Shown here piece after piece: positions 18,510 to 29,446 of a stretch of 64,000 nucleotides of DNA. A model generated the notes under the pieces. That model was not told the DNA's origin, did not search any database, and saw only the letters and a list, made by a program, of their open reading frames with translations. The first letter of the stretch is position 1, and each line of letters begins with the position of its first letter. The stretch is taken from NCBI RefSeq assembly GCF_030698125.1, contig NZ_JAUYNV010000004.1:62001-126000 (forward strand). Direction: 5' to 3'. The translations under genes were made by a program, and so were the position numbers. This stretch comes from Methyloversatilis sp. GTDB lineage: Bacteria; Pseudomonadota; Gammaproteobacteria; Burkholderiales; Rhodocyclaceae.

Positions 18510-19058
18510 ATGGCACAGGACCCCACCTACCTCGTCTGGCTGGACATGGAAATGACCGGTCTCTATCCGGACAGCGACCGCGTCATCGAACTGGCCTGCG
18601 TGGTCACCGACGCGCATCTGGAAGTGGTCGCCGAAGGGCCGGTGATTGTCGTGCACCAGTCCGACGAAGTGCTCGCCGGCATGGACAAATGGAATACCAG
18701 CACGCACGGCAAGTCCGGCCTGACCGAGCGCGTGCGCGCCTCGACCGTTACCGAAGCGGCCGCCGAAACCGACATGATCGCGTTTCTGAGCCAGTACCTG
18801 CCCGAGCGCACCAGCCCGATCTGCGGCAATTCGATCTGTCAGGACCGCCGCTTCCTCGCCCGCCACATGCCGCAGCTCGAAGCCTGGTTCCACTACCGCA
18901 ATCTCGACGTGTCGGCGCTGAAGGAGCTGTGCAAGCGCTGGCGGCCCGAGCTCGCGGCGCAGTTCAAGAAGGCGCAGCGGCACGAAGCGCTGGCCGACAT
19001 CTACGAATCGATCGACGAACTGAAGTTCTACCGCGAACACTTCCTGCGCATGGAGTGA
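18510..19058 (+). CDS. orn: Oligoribonuclease
   Basis: A 182-residue DEDDh 3'-5' exoribonuclease that degrades two-nucleotide RNAs and clears pGpG, the breakdown product of cyclic di-GMP. Motifs: D12 and E14 in [13 protein letters not shown], the middle Asp in [17 protein letters not shown], and the final His and Asp in [11 protein letters not shown]. The ATG at 18510 is chosen because the protein then begins [18 protein letters not shown] as in other Orn proteins; a TTG at 18492 is in frame but has no ribosome site. Given the PelD c-di-GMP receptor in the same window, Orn activity could affect Pel indirectly. It is 4 bp from nadE. Confidence 0.96.
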   Translation: MAQDPTYLVWLDMEMTGLYPDSDRVIELACVVTDAHLEVVAEGPVIVVHQSDEVLAGMDKWNTSTHGKSGLTERVRASTVTEAAAETDMIAFLSQYLPERTSPICGNSICQDRRFLARHMPQLEAWFHYRNLDVSALKELCKRWRPELAAQFKKAQRHEALADIYESIDELKFYREHFLRME

Positions 19059-19062
19059 GGCC

Positions 19063-20679
19063 ATGAGCACCCTCCGCATTGCGGTTGCGCAGATCAACTG
19101 CGTGGTCGGCGACCTCGACCACAACGCCCGCCTGATTCTCGACGCCGCGCAGCGCGCGGTGGAGCAGGGCGCCCGGCTGCTGCTGACACCCGAACTGGCG
19201 CTGTGCGGCTATCCGCCGGAAGACCTGCTGCTGCGGCCGGACTTCATCCGTGGCTGTGCCGCCGCGCTGGCGCGTCTGGCAGCCGAAGCGCCGGCCGGCC
19301 TTGCGCTGCTGGTCGGGCATCCGCACGCGACGGGCGATCGCCTGTACAACGCCGCCAGTGTCGTGCGGGGCGGCCGCGTTGAAGCGACCTATTTCAAGCA
19401 GCGCCTGCCCAATTACGAAGTGTTCGACGAACAGCGTTATTTCGACGAAGGCACGGCCCCGCTGGTGTTTGAAGTTGCCGGCGTGAAGGTCGGCGTGAAC
19501 ATCTGCGCCGACGTGTGGGAAGCCGGCGCGCCGGAAGCCGCGGCGGCGGCGGGTGCCCAGCTGCTGGCCGTGCTCAACGCCTCGCCCTACCACGTCGACA
19601 AGCCGGTCACGCGCGAACAGGTGCTGGCCGAACGCGTGCTCGCGACCGGCATGCCCGCGGTGTACTGCAATCTGGTCGGCGGTCAGGACGAACTGGTGTT
19701 CGACGGCGCCTCGTTCGCGCTCGACCGGCTCGGCCGCCTCGCCTGGCGCGCGCCGCATTGCCGCGAACACTTCGCCACGGTCGAATTCAGCGAGGGCGAC
19801 ATCGTCGCCCAGCCGCTGGCGCCGGTCACGCCGGTCGAGCAGGACTGTTACGAAACGCTGGTGCTGGGCGTGCGCGACTACCTCGGCAAGAACGGCTTCA
19901 AGCAGGCGCTGATCGGCCTGTCGGGTGGCGTCGATTCCGCACTGACGCTGTGCATCGCTGTCGATGCGATCGGCGCCGCGAACGTGCGCGCCGTCATGAT
20001 GCCGTCGCCCTACACCGCGCAGATGAGCCTCGACGACTCGCGCGAACTGGTGCGCAATCTGGGCGTGCGCTACGACGAAGTGTCCATCGCCCCGGCCATG
20101 GCCACTTTCGAGCAGATGTTGAAGCCGCTGTTCGGCGACGCTGCGGCCGACACCACCGAAGAAAACGTGCAGGCACGCGCCCGCATGATCATGCTGATGG
20201 CGCTCTCCAACAAGACCGGCGCCATCGTGCTCACCACCGGCAACAAGAGCGAAATGGCCGTCGGCTATTCCACGCTCTACGGCGACCTGGCAGGCGGTTT
20301 CGCGGTGATCAAGGACATCTACAAGACCTTCGTCTATCGCCTGTGCGCCTGGCGCAACAGCCAGCGCCCCGACATCCCCGACAACATCCTGACCCGCGCC
20401 CCGTCCGCCGAACTGCGCCCCGACCAGACCGACCAGGACAGCCTGCCGCCCTACGAAACCCTCGATGCCATCATCCAGGCCTACATGGAGCGCGACGAAT
20501 CACCGCGCGAAATCATCGCTCAGGGTTTTGCCGAAGCGGATGTGAAGCGGGTGATCGGGTTGCTGAAGCGCAATGAGTACAAGCGCAGACAGGCGCCGCC
20601 GGGGGTGAGGGTGACGGAACGGGGGTTCGGGAAGGATTGGCGGTATCCCATCACCAGTCGCTATGTCGACGAAACCTGA
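19063..20679 (+). CDS. nadE: Glutamine-dependent NAD+ synthetase
   Basis: A 538-residue two-domain enzyme that converts nicotinic acid adenine dinucleotide to NAD+ using glutamine. The N-terminal nitrilase-like glutaminase domain (about 1-250) has the Glu-Lys-Cys triad in LLTPELALCGYPPEDLL, TYFKQRLPNYEVFD and GVNICADVWE. The C-terminal ATP-pyrophosphatase domain has the P-loop GLSGGVDSALTL and the conserved LTTGNKSEMAVGYSTLYGD. Length is normal for the glutamine-dependent form. The ATG follows orn by 4 bp, so the two are probably cotranscribed. Confidence 0.96.
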   Translation: MSTLRIAVAQINCVVGDLDHNARLILDAAQRAVEQGARLLLTPELALCGYPPEDLLLRPDFIRGCAAALARLAAEAPAGLALLVGHPHATGDRLYNAASVVRGGRVEATYFKQRLPNYEVFDEQRYFDEGTAPLVFEVAGVKVGVNICADVWEAGAPEAAAAAGAQLLAVLNASPYHVDKPVTREQVLAERVLATGMPAVYCNLVGGQDELVFDGASFALDRLGRLAWRAPHCREHFATVEFSEGDIVAQPLAPVTPVEQDCYETLVLGVRDYLGKNGFKQALIGLSGGVDSALTLCIAVDAIGAANVRAVMMPSPYTAQMSLDDSRELVRNLGVRYDEVSIAPAMATFEQMLKPLFGDAAADTTEENVQARARMIMLMALSNKTGAIVLTTGNKSEMAVGYSTLYGDLAGGFAVIKDIYKTFVYRLCAWRNSQRPDIPDNILTRAPSAELRPDQTDQDSLPPYETLDAIIQAYMERDESPREIIAQGFAEADVKRVIGLLKRNEYKRRQAPPGVRVTERGFGKDWRYPITSRYVDET

Positions 20680-20940
20680 GCAAGCTTCTCGGCCATCTGA
20701 GCAAAGTTGATCGGCTTGGCCAGAAAGTCGTCCATGCCGGCGTCGATGCACTTGCGGCGGTCGGTGTCGAAGGCGTTGGCGGTCAGCGCGATGATGCGCG
20801 GCTGCGCTCCGGCGTGTGCGCGGATGGCGCGGGTGGCTCCGAGGCCGTCCATCGCCGGCATGCTCATGTCCATCAGGAACACGTCGTGGCGCAGCCGCCT
20901 TGATGACTGCGTCCATCAGTTCGGGCGAGTAACGCGCCTA
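20661..20940 (-). pseudogene. Fragment of a response-regulator receiver domain, frameshifted
   Basis: The minus strand at 20661-20882 encodes the second half of a CheY-like domain: FLMDMSMPAMDGLGATRAI with the phospho-acceptor Asp, IIALTANAF, and the conserved Lys in FLAKPINFAQM, ending at a TAG that overlaps the nadE end. Just upstream, ARYSPELMDAVIKAA reads on in another frame, and joining the two needs a one-base shift near 20890. No kinase or output domain and no start codon with a ribosome site is present; the P-II promoter occupies the next bases. It resembles the receiver of a hybrid histidine kinase, so it is called a decayed remnant. Whether a short peptide is made is unknown. Confidence 0.65.
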
Positions 20941-20946
20941 ACGGCG

Positions 20947-20975
20947 CTGTCAGTGAGGCTTGAAGCCTTTATACT
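20947..20975 (+). promoter_or_regulatory. Sigma-70-type promoter of the P-II gene
   Basis: CTGTCA (20947-20952, four of six matches to TTGACA), a 17-bp spacer and TATACT (20970-20975, five of six matches to TATAAT). Transcription would start about 20 bp before the ribosome site GAGGAG at 20988-20993 that precedes the ATG at 21003. Confidence 0.5.
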
Positions 20976-20987
20976 TCGCGGCCTTAG

Positions 20988-21341
<354 letters not shown>

Positions 21342-21369
21342 CGCCGCCGGGTTCCGCGGCGAGCCGGGC

Positions 21370-21948
21370 CTACTGGCCGGACATCGGTTTGAGCAGCACC
21401 ATCAGGGCCCCTGCGCCGCCTTCGTGCGGCCGGGCCTGACAAAAGGCCAGCACCTCCTGGCGGTGCATCAGCCAGCCCAGCACCAGTCCTTTCAGCACCG
21501 GCTCCCGCCCGGGCGAACCCAGCCCCTTGCCGTGAATGACCCGCACGCAGCGCAGGCCGCGCCGGTGCGCATCGTGCATGAAACCGACCACCAGATCGTG
21601 TGCGGCATCGCGCGTGGCGCCGTGAAGGTCGATCTGCCCCTGCGACACCCAGCGGCCGCGTCGCAGGTCGCGCAGCACCTGCTTGCCCAGGCCGGCGCGC
21701 AGGAACGACGGTTCCTCGCCGCCTTCCAGACGCAGATCGGTCGACAGCGGTCCGCGGATCGATTCGGCCAGCACCGAGCGGTCGTCCGCTTCACGCTGCA
21801 CCGGCCAGGCGCGCGGCGGCGGAGTTTCGAGCAGGATGCGGTCCGTGGATAGACGATGCACGCCTTCCACCGCCTGCCTGAACAGCGCGATATCTTCAGC
21901 GTCGGGCAGCGCCGGCGCCGGGTGGCGCCGCCTCTTGTTGGACGACAT
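21370..21948 (-). CDS. Smr domain protein
   Basis: A 192-residue protein whose C-terminal 90 residues form a Smr (small MutS-related) domain: QIDLHGATRDAAHDLVVGF with the DLHG motif, then CVRVIHGKGLGSPGREPVLK with the HGKG motif, and a final LVLLKP-like strand. The N-terminal half is charged and probably flexible. Smr domains cut or bind nucleic acids; stand-alone forms like E. coli YdaL/SmrA/SmrB act as endonucleases, SmrB on mRNA at collided ribosomes. Which role applies here cannot be told. It lies 22 bp downstream of trxB on the same strand and is probably cotranscribed. Confidence 0.85.
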   Translation of the reverse strand: MSSNKRRRHPAPALPDAEDIALFRQAVEGVHRLSTDRILLETPPPRAWPVQREADDRSVLAESIRGPLSTDLRLEGGEEPSFLRAGLGKQVLRDLRRGRWVSQGQIDLHGATRDAAHDLVVGFMHDAHRRGLRCVRVIHGKGLGSPGREPVLKGLVLGWLMHRQEVLAFCQARPHEGGAGALMVLLKPMSGQ

Positions 21949-21970
21949 CGCGCTTCATGTCCACCCGGGT

Positions 21971-23074
<1,104 letters not shown>

Positions 23075-23124
23075 TCAAGTTCTTGTGTCATCCGCCCGAT
23101 AAACAAGACAGATATTGGGGCAAT

Positions 23125-23154
23125 TTGTTTCCACTGTGGAAAAGTCCCTATAAT
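23125..23154 (+). promoter_or_regulatory. Sigma-70-type promoter of the Crp/Fnr gene
   Basis: TTGTTT (23125-23130), an 18-bp spacer and a perfect TATAAT (23149-23154). The leader to the ATG at 23295 would be about 135 nt. This is the strongest sigma-70 -10 match seen on the plus strand. Confidence 0.55.
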
Positions 23155-23294
23155 CAGGGCCGCATCAGTGTTTGTGGCTCAACCCCACCTCCGGCGACGA
23201 CGCAGTGGCCCGGAGAATGACCACAGGCGCGACGATCCATTCAAAGCGGCGCAGCCTGTTCCTGTCAGGCATGCTCGCATCAGGAGGTCTTGAG

Positions 23295-23966
23295 ATGGTA
23301 ACGGCTCACCCCGTTTCAGTTACGGCTTTGCGCACGTTTTCGATGTTCAGCGGGCTGCCCGACAGCTCACTCGACCCGGTCGCCAAGGTATCCAACATGC
23401 GGCGCGTGCCGCGCGGTTCCATCGTGGTCCGCGCCGGTGACAAGACGGATTTTGTCTATCTCATCCTGTCCGGCAGCCTGAAGGTGCTGGTGAGCGACGA
23501 GGAGGGTCGCGAAGTCATCCTGTCGATGCTCGGCCCGGGCGAGTTGTTCGGCGAGATGGGCGTGCTGGACGACAACCCGCGTTCGGCCACCGTGGTGTCG
23601 GTGGTGCCGAGCGACCTGATCGTCATTGCCAAGAGCGACTTCAAGCGCGTGCTGCAGGAGAACTTCGACGTGTCGATGTTCATCATGCGCAATCTGGTGG
23701 CGCGCCTGCGCACCGCCGACCGCAAGATCGAAAGCCTGGCGCTGATGGACGTCTATGGTCGCGTGGCGCGCCTGCTGCTCGAAATGGCCGACGAGGTGGA
23801 TGGCCAGAAGGTCGTGAACCGCAAGATTTCCAAGCAGGACATCGCCAAGATGATCGGCGCGTCGCGCGAAATGGTGTCGCGCGTCATGAAGGACCTGCAC
23901 CTGCAGGGCCTGATCGAAGAAGCCAACGGCAAGATCCACCTGCGCGAACGTCTCGAAACCGTTTGA
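23295..23966 (+). CDS. Crp/Fnr family transcriptional regulator
   Basis: A 223-residue regulator. Residues about 20-130 form a cyclic-nucleotide-binding-type beta-roll (VPRGSIVVRAGDKTDFVYLILSGSLKVLV, MLGPGELFGEMGVLDDNPRSATV). A long dimer helix follows, then a winged helix-turn-helix with KISKQDIAKMIGASREMVSRVMKDLHLQGLI. There are no N-terminal cysteines of the Fnr iron-sulfur type, so it is Crp-like. The arginine after PRS in the GEMGVLDDNPRSATV loop is where Crp proteins contact the cyclic nucleotide phosphate, so it may bind cAMP or another nucleotide, which is unproven. ATG 23295 has an AGGAGGT ribosome site at 23282-23288. Confidence 0.92.
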   Translation: MVTAHPVSVTALRTFSMFSGLPDSSLDPVAKVSNMRRVPRGSIVVRAGDKTDFVYLILSGSLKVLVSDEEGREVILSMLGPGELFGEMGVLDDNPRSATVVSVVPSDLIVIAKSDFKRVLQENFDVSMFIMRNLVARLRTADRKIESLALMDVYGRVARLLLEMADEVDGQKVVNRKISKQDIAKMIGASREMVSRVMKDLHLQGLIEEANGKIHLRERLETV

Positions 23967-23992
23967 CGCTTCCAGGTTGCCGCTTTCCGACA

Positions 23993-24012
23993 CGGGCCGC
24001 TGATGCGGCCCG
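23993..24012 (+). terminator. Stem-loop between the Crp/Fnr gene and ftsK
   Basis: CGGGCCGC, loop TGAT, GCGGCCCG: a perfect 8-bp stem 27 bp after the regulator stop codon. No T-run follows, so it would be a weak or Rho-assisted terminator or a 3'-end protecting hairpin. A TATAAT at 24018-24023 directly after it is probably the -10 of ftsK. Confidence 0.35.
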
Positions 24013-24061
24013 CGTCTTATAATCGGGCTTGTTTTCACCCCGGCCCCGCGCCATCTCCCCT

Positions 24062-26338
24062 GTGGCGAAAGACGCTCAGCAACTTCCCCTTCCCGAACGC
24101 ATCGCTGCCGTGCTGCACGAGGCCCGCTGGCTGGTCCTTGCCGCGCTGGCGCTCTACCTCGTCATGGCGCTGGGCGGTTACGACCGCGCCGATCCGGGCT
24201 GGTCGCATGCCGCCGCGTCCGAAGGGCTGTCCAACCCGGCCGGTCGTTTCGGTGCCTGGCTGGCCGATCTGGCGCTGTTCCTGTTCGGGCTGTCGGCCTG
24301 GTGGTGGGTGGCCCTGCTGATCGGCGGCTGCGTCTGGCTGTCGCGCGCGAGCGAGCGCCGGCTCGATCGCCGCCCGCTCTACGTCGCGCTCGGAGGTTTC
24401 CTGCTGGTGCTGCTGTCGAGCAGCGCGCTCGAAGCGGTGCGCTTCCACAGCCTGGCCGCCGAACTGCCGGTCGGGCCGGGCGGCATGCTGGGCAACGAAC
24501 TCGGGCAACTGCTGAGCAGCGGATTCGGCTTCACCGGCGGCACGCTGCTGTTGTTGGTGTCGCTCGGCGTCGGGCTGAGCGGCATGACCGGCGTCACCTG
24601 GCTCGGTGCGGCCGAAGCGGTCGGCCGGGCGCTGGAACTTGTGTGGTTCGGCAGCGTGCGCGCCTTCACCACCTGGCGCGACCGACGGGTCGGCCAGCAG
24701 GTGGCCGAGCAGCGCGAAGCGGTGGTCGAAGCCGAGCGACGCAAGCCGTCGCGCCGGCGCGAACCGATCCGCATCGAAGTGCCCGAAGTCGAGGTGCAGC
24801 AGTCGGAACGGGTCAATCAGGAGCGCCAGCAGACGCTGTTCGCCAACCTGCCCGGATCGCTGCCGCCGCTCGCCCTGCTCGACGAAGCGAAGCCGGACAT
24901 CGAACCGCCCAGCCCGGAAACGCTGGAACTCATTTCGCGCCAGATCGAACGCAAGCTGGCCGATTTCAACGTCGAGGTGAAGGTGCTGGCCGCCTATCCG
25001 GGCCCGGTCGTCACGCGCTACGAAATCGAGCCGGCGACCGGCGTCAAGGGCAGCCAGATCGTCGGTCTGGTGAAGGATCTGGCGCGTGCGCTGTCGGTCA
25101 CCAGCATCCGCGTGGTTGAAACCATTCCGGGCAAGAGCTGCATGGGGCTGGAAATCCCCAACGCACGCCGGCAGATCGTGCGCCTGTCGGAAATCCTCGG
25201 TTCGGTTGCCTATCACGACATGGTGAGCCCGCTGACGATGGCGCTCGGCAAGGACATCGGCGGCCTGCCGGTGGTGGCCGATCTGGCGCGCATGCCGCAT
25301 GTGCTGGTCGCCGGTACGACCGGCTCGGGCAAGTCGGTGGCGATCAACGCGATGATCCTGTCGCTGCTGTACAAGGCTGATCCGAGCCGCATCCGGCTCA
25401 TCATGATCGACCCGAAAATGCTGGAACTGTCTGTTTACGAAGGCATTCCGCATCTGCTGGCGCCGGTGGTGACCGACATGCGCCATGCCGCCAACGCACT
25501 CAACTGGTGCGTCGGCGAAATGGACCGCCGCTACAAGCTGATGTCGACGCTCGGCGTGCGCAATCTGGCCGGCTTCAACGCCCGCCTGCTGGAAGCCGAG
25601 AAGGCCGGTGTGCCGCTGAACAATCCGTTCTCGATCACGCCGGACACGCCGGAACCGCTGCAGACCCTGCCGATGATTGTCGTCGTCATCGACGAACTGG
25701 CCGACCTGATGATGGTGGCCGGCAAGAAAATCGAAGAGCTGATCGCCCGGCTGGCGCAGAAGGCGCGCGCGGCTGGCATTCACCTGATACTGGCGACGCA
25801 GCGACCGAGCGTCGATGTGATCACCGGCCTGATCAAGGCGAACATCCCGACCCGCATCGCGTTCCAGGTGTCGAGCAAGATCGACTCGCGCACCATCCTC
25901 GACCAGATGGGTGCCGAGGCGCTGCTCGGTCAGGGCGACATGCTCTACCTCGCGCCCGGTACCGGTCTGCCGACACGCGTGCACGGCGCCTTCGTCGCCG
26001 ACGGCGAGGTGCACAAGGTGGTCGATCACCTGAAAAGTACCGGCGCACCGGACTACATCGAAGGCCTGCTGACCGGCGCCACCGATGACGACGGCGGCGA
26101 GCTGCAGCTCGAAGGCGCGGGGGGCGGTGCCGGCGGCGAAGCGGACCCTTTGTACGATCAGGCGGTCGAAGTGGTCGTCAAGACGCGTCGGCCGTCGATT
26201 TCGCTGGTGCAGCGTCACCTGCGCATCGGCTACAACCGCGCCGCGCGCCTGATCGAGCAGATGGAGAAGTCCGGGCTCGTGTCACCCATGAATGCCACCG
26301 GCGGTCGCGAAGTGCTGGCGCCGGTGCGGGAGGAATGA
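24062..26338 (+). CDS. ftsK: DNA translocase FtsK
   Basis: A 758-residue DNA pump that clears the chromosome terminus at the division septum and acts at dif with XerCD. The N-terminal domain has about four membrane segments ([17 protein letters not shown] onward to about residue 200). A short charged linker follows, then the motor with Walker A GTTGSGKS and Walker [13 protein letters not shown]. The C-terminal gamma domain is a winged helix ([29 protein letters not shown]) for KOPS recognition. GTG 24062 is preferred over TTG 24029, because a perfect TATAAT at 24018-24023 would start the transcript at about 24030. The stop overlaps the lolA start. Confidence 0.93.
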   Translation: MAKDAQQLPLPERIAAVLHEARWLVLAALALYLVMALGGYDRADPGWSHAAASEGLSNPAGRFGAWLADLALFLFGLSAWWWVALLIGGCVWLSRASERRLDRRPLYVALGGFLLVLLSSSALEAVRFHSLAAELPVGPGGMLGNELGQLLSSGFGFTGGTLLLLVSLGVGLSGMTGVTWLGAAEAVGRALELVWFGSVRAFTTWRDRRVGQQVAEQREAVVEAERRKPSRRREPIRIEVPEVEVQQSERVNQERQQTLFANLPGSLPPLALLDEAKPDIEPPSPETLELISRQIERKLADFNVEVKVLAAYPGPVVTRYEIEPATGVKGSQIVGLVKDLARALSVTSIRVVETIPGKSCMGLEIPNARRQIVRLSEILGSVAYHDMVSPLTMALGKDIGGLPVVADLARMPHVLVAGTTGSGKSVAINAMILSLLYKADPSRIRLIMIDPKMLELSVYEGIPHLLAPVVTDMRHAANALNWCVGEMDRRYKLMSTLGVRNLAGFNARLLEAEKAGVPLNNPFSITPDTPEPLQTLPMIVVVIDELADLMMVAGKKIEELIARLAQKARAAGIHLILATQRPSVDVITGLIKANIPTRIAFQVSSKIDSRTILDQMGAEALLGQGDMLYLAPGTGLPTRVHGAFVADGEVHKVVDHLKSTGAPDYIEGLLTGATDDDGGELQLEGAGGGAGGEADPLYDQAVEVVVKTRRPSISLVQRHLRIGYNRAARLIEQMEKSGLVSPMNATGGREVLAPVREE

Positions 26339-26976
26339 TCATGGTGCATCCATGGCTGGCGTCAGTTGTCGGCGCTTTGTGTCTGCTGGCGCTGCCGGCT
26401 TCGGCCGCCAGCGGCATCGAGCAGTTGCGCTCGTTCATCGACTCGACCCAGTCGGGTCGCGCGAGCTTCGAGCAGCGGGTGACCGCAAAGTCCGGTCGCA
26501 AGCCGCAGGAAGCAAGCGGCACGATGGCGTTTTCGCGCCCGGGCAAGTTCCGCTGGACCTACGACAAGCCGTACTACCAGTTGCTGGTCGGCGACGGCGA
26601 GAAGCTGTGGGTGCATGACCGCGATCTGAACCAGGTCACCGTAAAGACGCTCGGCGACGCGCTGGCGTCGACGCCTGCTGCGCTGCTCGCCGGTCGCAAC
26701 GAGCTCGAACGCAATTTCGAACTGCGCGAAGGTGGTGTTGAAGACGGCCTGAGCTGGGTGGACGCCACACCCAATGCAGCCGAGGGCGGTTTCGAGTCGG
26801 TACGCATCGGTTTCTCCGACGGCATGCTGCGCGGCATGGTGCTGCGCGACAGCTTCGGTCAGACCACCTTGCTGCGTTTCAACAGCTTCGAACGCAATCC
26901 GAAGCTTGATGCAGCACAGTTCCGCTTCACGCCACCTGCCGGCGCCGATGTGATCGGCGACGACGTGAAAAAGTGA
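26335..26976 (+). CDS. lolA: LolA, outer-membrane lipoprotein chaperone
   Basis: A 213-residue periplasmic carrier that takes lipoproteins from the LolCDE complex to LolB at the outer membrane. The signal peptide is [24 protein letters not shown], cut before ASGIEQL. The mature part has the LolA signatures [34 protein letters not shown] and [19 protein letters not shown] 26335 overlaps the ftsK stop in ATGA; ATG 26341 is a second choice and would not change the mature protein. FtsK-lolA-rarA is a common gene order in proteobacteria and suggests one transcript. Confidence 0.95.
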   Translation: MIMVHPWLASVVGALCLLALPASAASGIEQLRSFIDSTQSGRASFEQRVTAKSGRKPQEASGTMAFSRPGKFRWTYDKPYYQLLVGDGEKLWVHDRDLNQVTVKTLGDALASTPAALLAGRNELERNFELREGGVEDGLSWVDATPNAAEGGFESVRIGFSDGMLRGMVLRDSFGQTTLLRFNSFERNPKLDAAQFRFTPPAGADVIGDDVKK

Positions 26977-27000
26977 GTCCTGCCGTCGTGACCCGAGCGC

Positions 27001-28365
27001 ATGGCTGATCTTTTCGGCATGCCGGACGAGCCGGTGGCGCCCGCGCGCGCAAGTGCTGCGCCGGGCGAAGCGAAAAGTCCGGCGCACGCACCCCTGGCCG
27101 AACTGCTGCGCCCGCGCACGCCGGACGAGGTGATCGGCCAGCAGCACCTGCTCGGGCCCGGCAAGCCGCTGCGCCTGGCGTTCGAATCCGGCATTCCGCA
27201 CTCGATGATCCTGTGGGGCCCGCCGGGTGTCGGCAAGACCACGCTGGCACGCCTGATGGCGACAGCGTTTGACGCCGAATTCACCGCGCTGTCAGCCGTG
27301 TTTGCCGGCGTGAAGGATATCCGCGAAGCGATGCAGCGCGCCGAAGCGGTTGCCGCGAGCAGCGGCCGGCGCACGATCCTGTTCGTCGATGAAGTGCACC
27401 GCTTCAACAAGGCGCAGCAGGATGCCTTCCTGCCGTATGTCGAATCGGGCACCGTCACCTTCATCGGGGCAACGACCGAAAACCCGAGTTTCGAAGTCAA
27501 TTCCGCGCTGCTGTCGCGCGCCGCCGTGTACGTATTGCAGAGCTTGAATGAGGACGAATTGCAGGCGTTGTTCGAGCGCGCCCGCACCGGCGCCCTGAAC
27601 GGGCTGGCTTTCGACGACGACGCGCGCGCCCGGTTGATCGGCTTTGCCGATGGTGATGCCCGCAAGTTGCTGAATCTGCTCGAACAACTCGATACCGCGG
27701 CGCGCACCGCCAGGGTCGATCCGGTCACTGCGGCGTTCGTCGACAGCACGCTGTCGCGCAATCTGCGCCGCTTCGACAAGGGCGGCGACGCCTTCTACGA
27801 CCAGATTTCGGCGCTGCACAAGTCGGTGCGCGGCTCCAACCCGGATGCCGCGCTGTACTGGTTCGTGCGCATGCTCGACGGTGGCGCCGATCCGCTCTAC
27901 CTGGGCCGGCGCATCGTGCGCATGGCGGTCGAGGACATCGGTCTGGCCGACCCGCGCGGGCTTGAACTTTCGCTGCAGGCTTGCCAGACCTACGAGCGGC
28001 TCGGTTCGCCCGAGGGCGAACTGGCGCTCGCCCAGGCGGTCATCTTTCTCGCCTGCGCCGCCAAGTCGAACGCCGTCTACATGGCCTATAACGCGGCCCG
28101 CCGCTTCGTGGCCGAAGACGGTTCGCGCCCGGTGCCGATGCACCTGCGCAACGCGCCGACGAAAATGATGAAGAACATGGGCTTCGGTGCGGAGTACCGT
28201 TATGCGCACAGCGAGCAGGACGGCTATGCGGCCGGCGAGCACTACCTGCCCGACGGCATGCCCGAGCCGCAGTGGTACCAGCCGACCGATCGCGGCATGG
28301 AGGCGAAGATCGCCGAAAAACTGGCTGCTCTGCGCGAGCGTGACCGCAAGGCACGCGGCGACTGA
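27001..28365 (+). CDS. rarA: Replication-associated recombination protein A (RarA/MgsA)
   Basis: A 454-residue AAA+ ATPase related to clamp loaders that acts at stalled replication forks. Walker A is WGPPGVGKTTLARL, Walker B is TILFVDEVHRFNKAQQD, and sensor 1 is TFIGATTENPSFEVNSALLSRA. The C-terminal part (HKSVRGSNPDAALYWFVRMLDGGADPLYLGRR) is the tetramerisation domain typical of RarA, including the conserved YAHSEQDGYAAGEHYLPDG near the end. It follows lolA by 24 bp. Its stop codon overlaps the first base of a 109-bp repeat unit. Confidence 0.95.
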   Translation: MADLFGMPDEPVAPARASAAPGEAKSPAHAPLAELLRPRTPDEVIGQQHLLGPGKPLRLAFESGIPHSMILWGPPGVGKTTLARLMATAFDAEFTALSAVFAGVKDIREAMQRAEAVAASSGRRTILFVDEVHRFNKAQQDAFLPYVESGTVTFIGATTENPSFEVNSALLSRAAVYVLQSLNEDELQALFERARTGALNGLAFDDDARARLIGFADGDARKLLNLLEQLDTAARTARVDPVTAAFVDSTLSRNLRRFDKGGDAFYDQISALHKSVRGSNPDAALYWFVRMLDGGADPLYLGRRIVRMAVEDIGLADPRGLELSLQACQTYERLGSPEGELALAQAVIFLACAAKSNAVYMAYNAARRFVAEDGSRPVPMHLRNAPTKMMKNMGFGAEYRYAHSEQDGYAAGEHYLPDGMPEPQWYQPTDRGMEAKIAEKLAALRERDRKARGD

Positions 28366-28472
28366 TCGACGTGTTGATCGCGACCGGGGGGCGCTCCTAC
28401 AAGGGCGTCGCGGTTTTCCTGTAGGAGCGAGCCCTGCTCGCGATCCGGTCGCCAAAACACGCGACGGCGCAG
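28364..28472. repeat. REP-like palindromic repeat, copy 1
   Basis: First of two tandem units with a 109-bp period. Inside lies CGCTCCTACA (28392-28401) and its exact reverse complement TGTAGGAGCG (28420-28429), followed by GAGCCCTGCTC, a short palindrome. GTAGGAGCGAGCCCTGCTCGCGA resembles the REP family widespread in Pseudomonas and relatives, where a RAYT transposase in trans is thought to move the elements. It begins at the rarA stop codon. Confidence 0.7.
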
Positions 28473-28578
28473 GATCGACGTGTTGATCGCGACCGGGGGT
28501 CGCTCCTACAAGGGCGTCGTGGTTCTCCTGTAGGAGCGAGCCCTGCTCGCGATCCGGTCGTCAAGCACGCGACGGCGC
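28473..28578. repeat. REP-like palindromic repeat, copy 2
   Basis: Second unit, differing from the first by about six changes, including T for G at 28500 and small differences near the right end. The same 10-bp arms CGCTCCTACA and TGTAGGAGCG are kept. It ends one base before the stop of the converging phosphatase gene, so the pair fills the whole space between two convergent genes and could act as a bidirectional terminator. Confidence 0.7.
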
Positions 28579-28579
28579 G

Positions 28580-29344
28580 TCAAGCAAGGCAGGCGGCGAG
28601 ATGGGCGAAATCGTCGTGGATGGCATCCGGGCGGATGTCCGGGTGACTTTCGTCCGCGGGTGAGTACTTGCCGGTGCGCACCAGCACGCCGGCGATGCCC
28701 AGCGCCTGTGCACCGCCGATATCGTCGCGCAGGTCGTCGCCGACCATGATGGCGTCGGCGGCCGCCACGCCGAGGCGGTCGAGCGCGGCCTGGAAGAAGG
28801 GCGCCGCAGGTTTGCCGGCGATTTCCGCCGCGACGCCGGTGCTGTATTCGAGTGCGGCGACGAAGGCGCCCATGTCGAGCGACAGGCCGTCTTCTTCCTT
28901 GAAAGTCCGGTTGCGCGCCATCGCGATGAAGGGCAGTCCGCGCTGGATCAGGCGGAAGGCGGTGTTCAGGGTTGCATAGTCGAAGCAGGGCCCGGCATCG
29001 CCCAGCACGACCGCATCGGGCTCGGTGGCATCGGGCCCGACTTCGCTGCGCAGGTCGGGGTGCACGACCCAGTGCGGATGCAGCCTGCGCGAACGCACCA
29101 GATTCAGCGTGGCGCCCGGTGCGGTCAGCAGTTCGTCCTCCTGCATGGCGAAGCCGAGCGCATTCATCTTGGCGACCAGCGTGCGCAGCGGCGTGCGCGT
29201 CGTGTTGGTCAGGAACAGCAGCGGCAGACCGGCGGCGCGCAGCCGGGCGAGCGCTTCGATCGAACCGGGGATGACCTGGTCGCCGACATGCAGCACGCCC
29301 GCCAGATCGATCAGCAGGGCCTTGGGGTGGGCGGGCAGTGACAT
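28580..29344 (-). CDS. HAD-IIA family phosphatase, LHPP-like
   Basis: A 254-residue HAD hydrolase. Motif I is LIDLAGVLHVGD, with the nucleophile Asp but Ala at the second position of the usual DxD; LHPP-type members also lack that second Asp (DISGVL). Motif II is LLFLTNTTRTP, motif III Lys is in EIAGKPAAPFF, and motif IV is AIMVGDDLRDDIGGAQALG. The cap is of the C2 type inserted between motifs II and III. Relatives dephosphorylate small metabolites, phospholysine, phosphohistidine or pyrophosphate; the substrate here cannot be told. ATG 29344 has GGGAG seven bases upstream. It stands alone between the repeats and a regulator operon. Confidence 0.85.
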   Translation of the reverse strand: MSLPAHPKALLIDLAGVLHVGDQVIPGSIEALARLRAAGLPLLFLTNTTRTPLRTLVAKMNALGFAMQEDELLTAPGATLNLVRSRRLHPHWVVHPDLRSEVGPDATEPDAVVLGDAGPCFDYATLNTAFRLIQRGLPFIAMARNRTFKEEDGLSLDMGAFVAALEYSTGVAAEIAGKPAAPFFQAALDRLGVAAADAIMVGDDLRDDIGGAQALGIAGVLVRTGKYSPADESHPDIRPDAIHDDFAHLAACLA

Positions 29345-29446
29345 GGTGGGTCTCCCGGATGAGTCAGTGATGGCGGCCTGATCGCGGCGGGAACGCCGCT
29401 CACGGCACCACCGCAAGCTTCCTGCTCGCCGGTCAGGCACGAAGGA

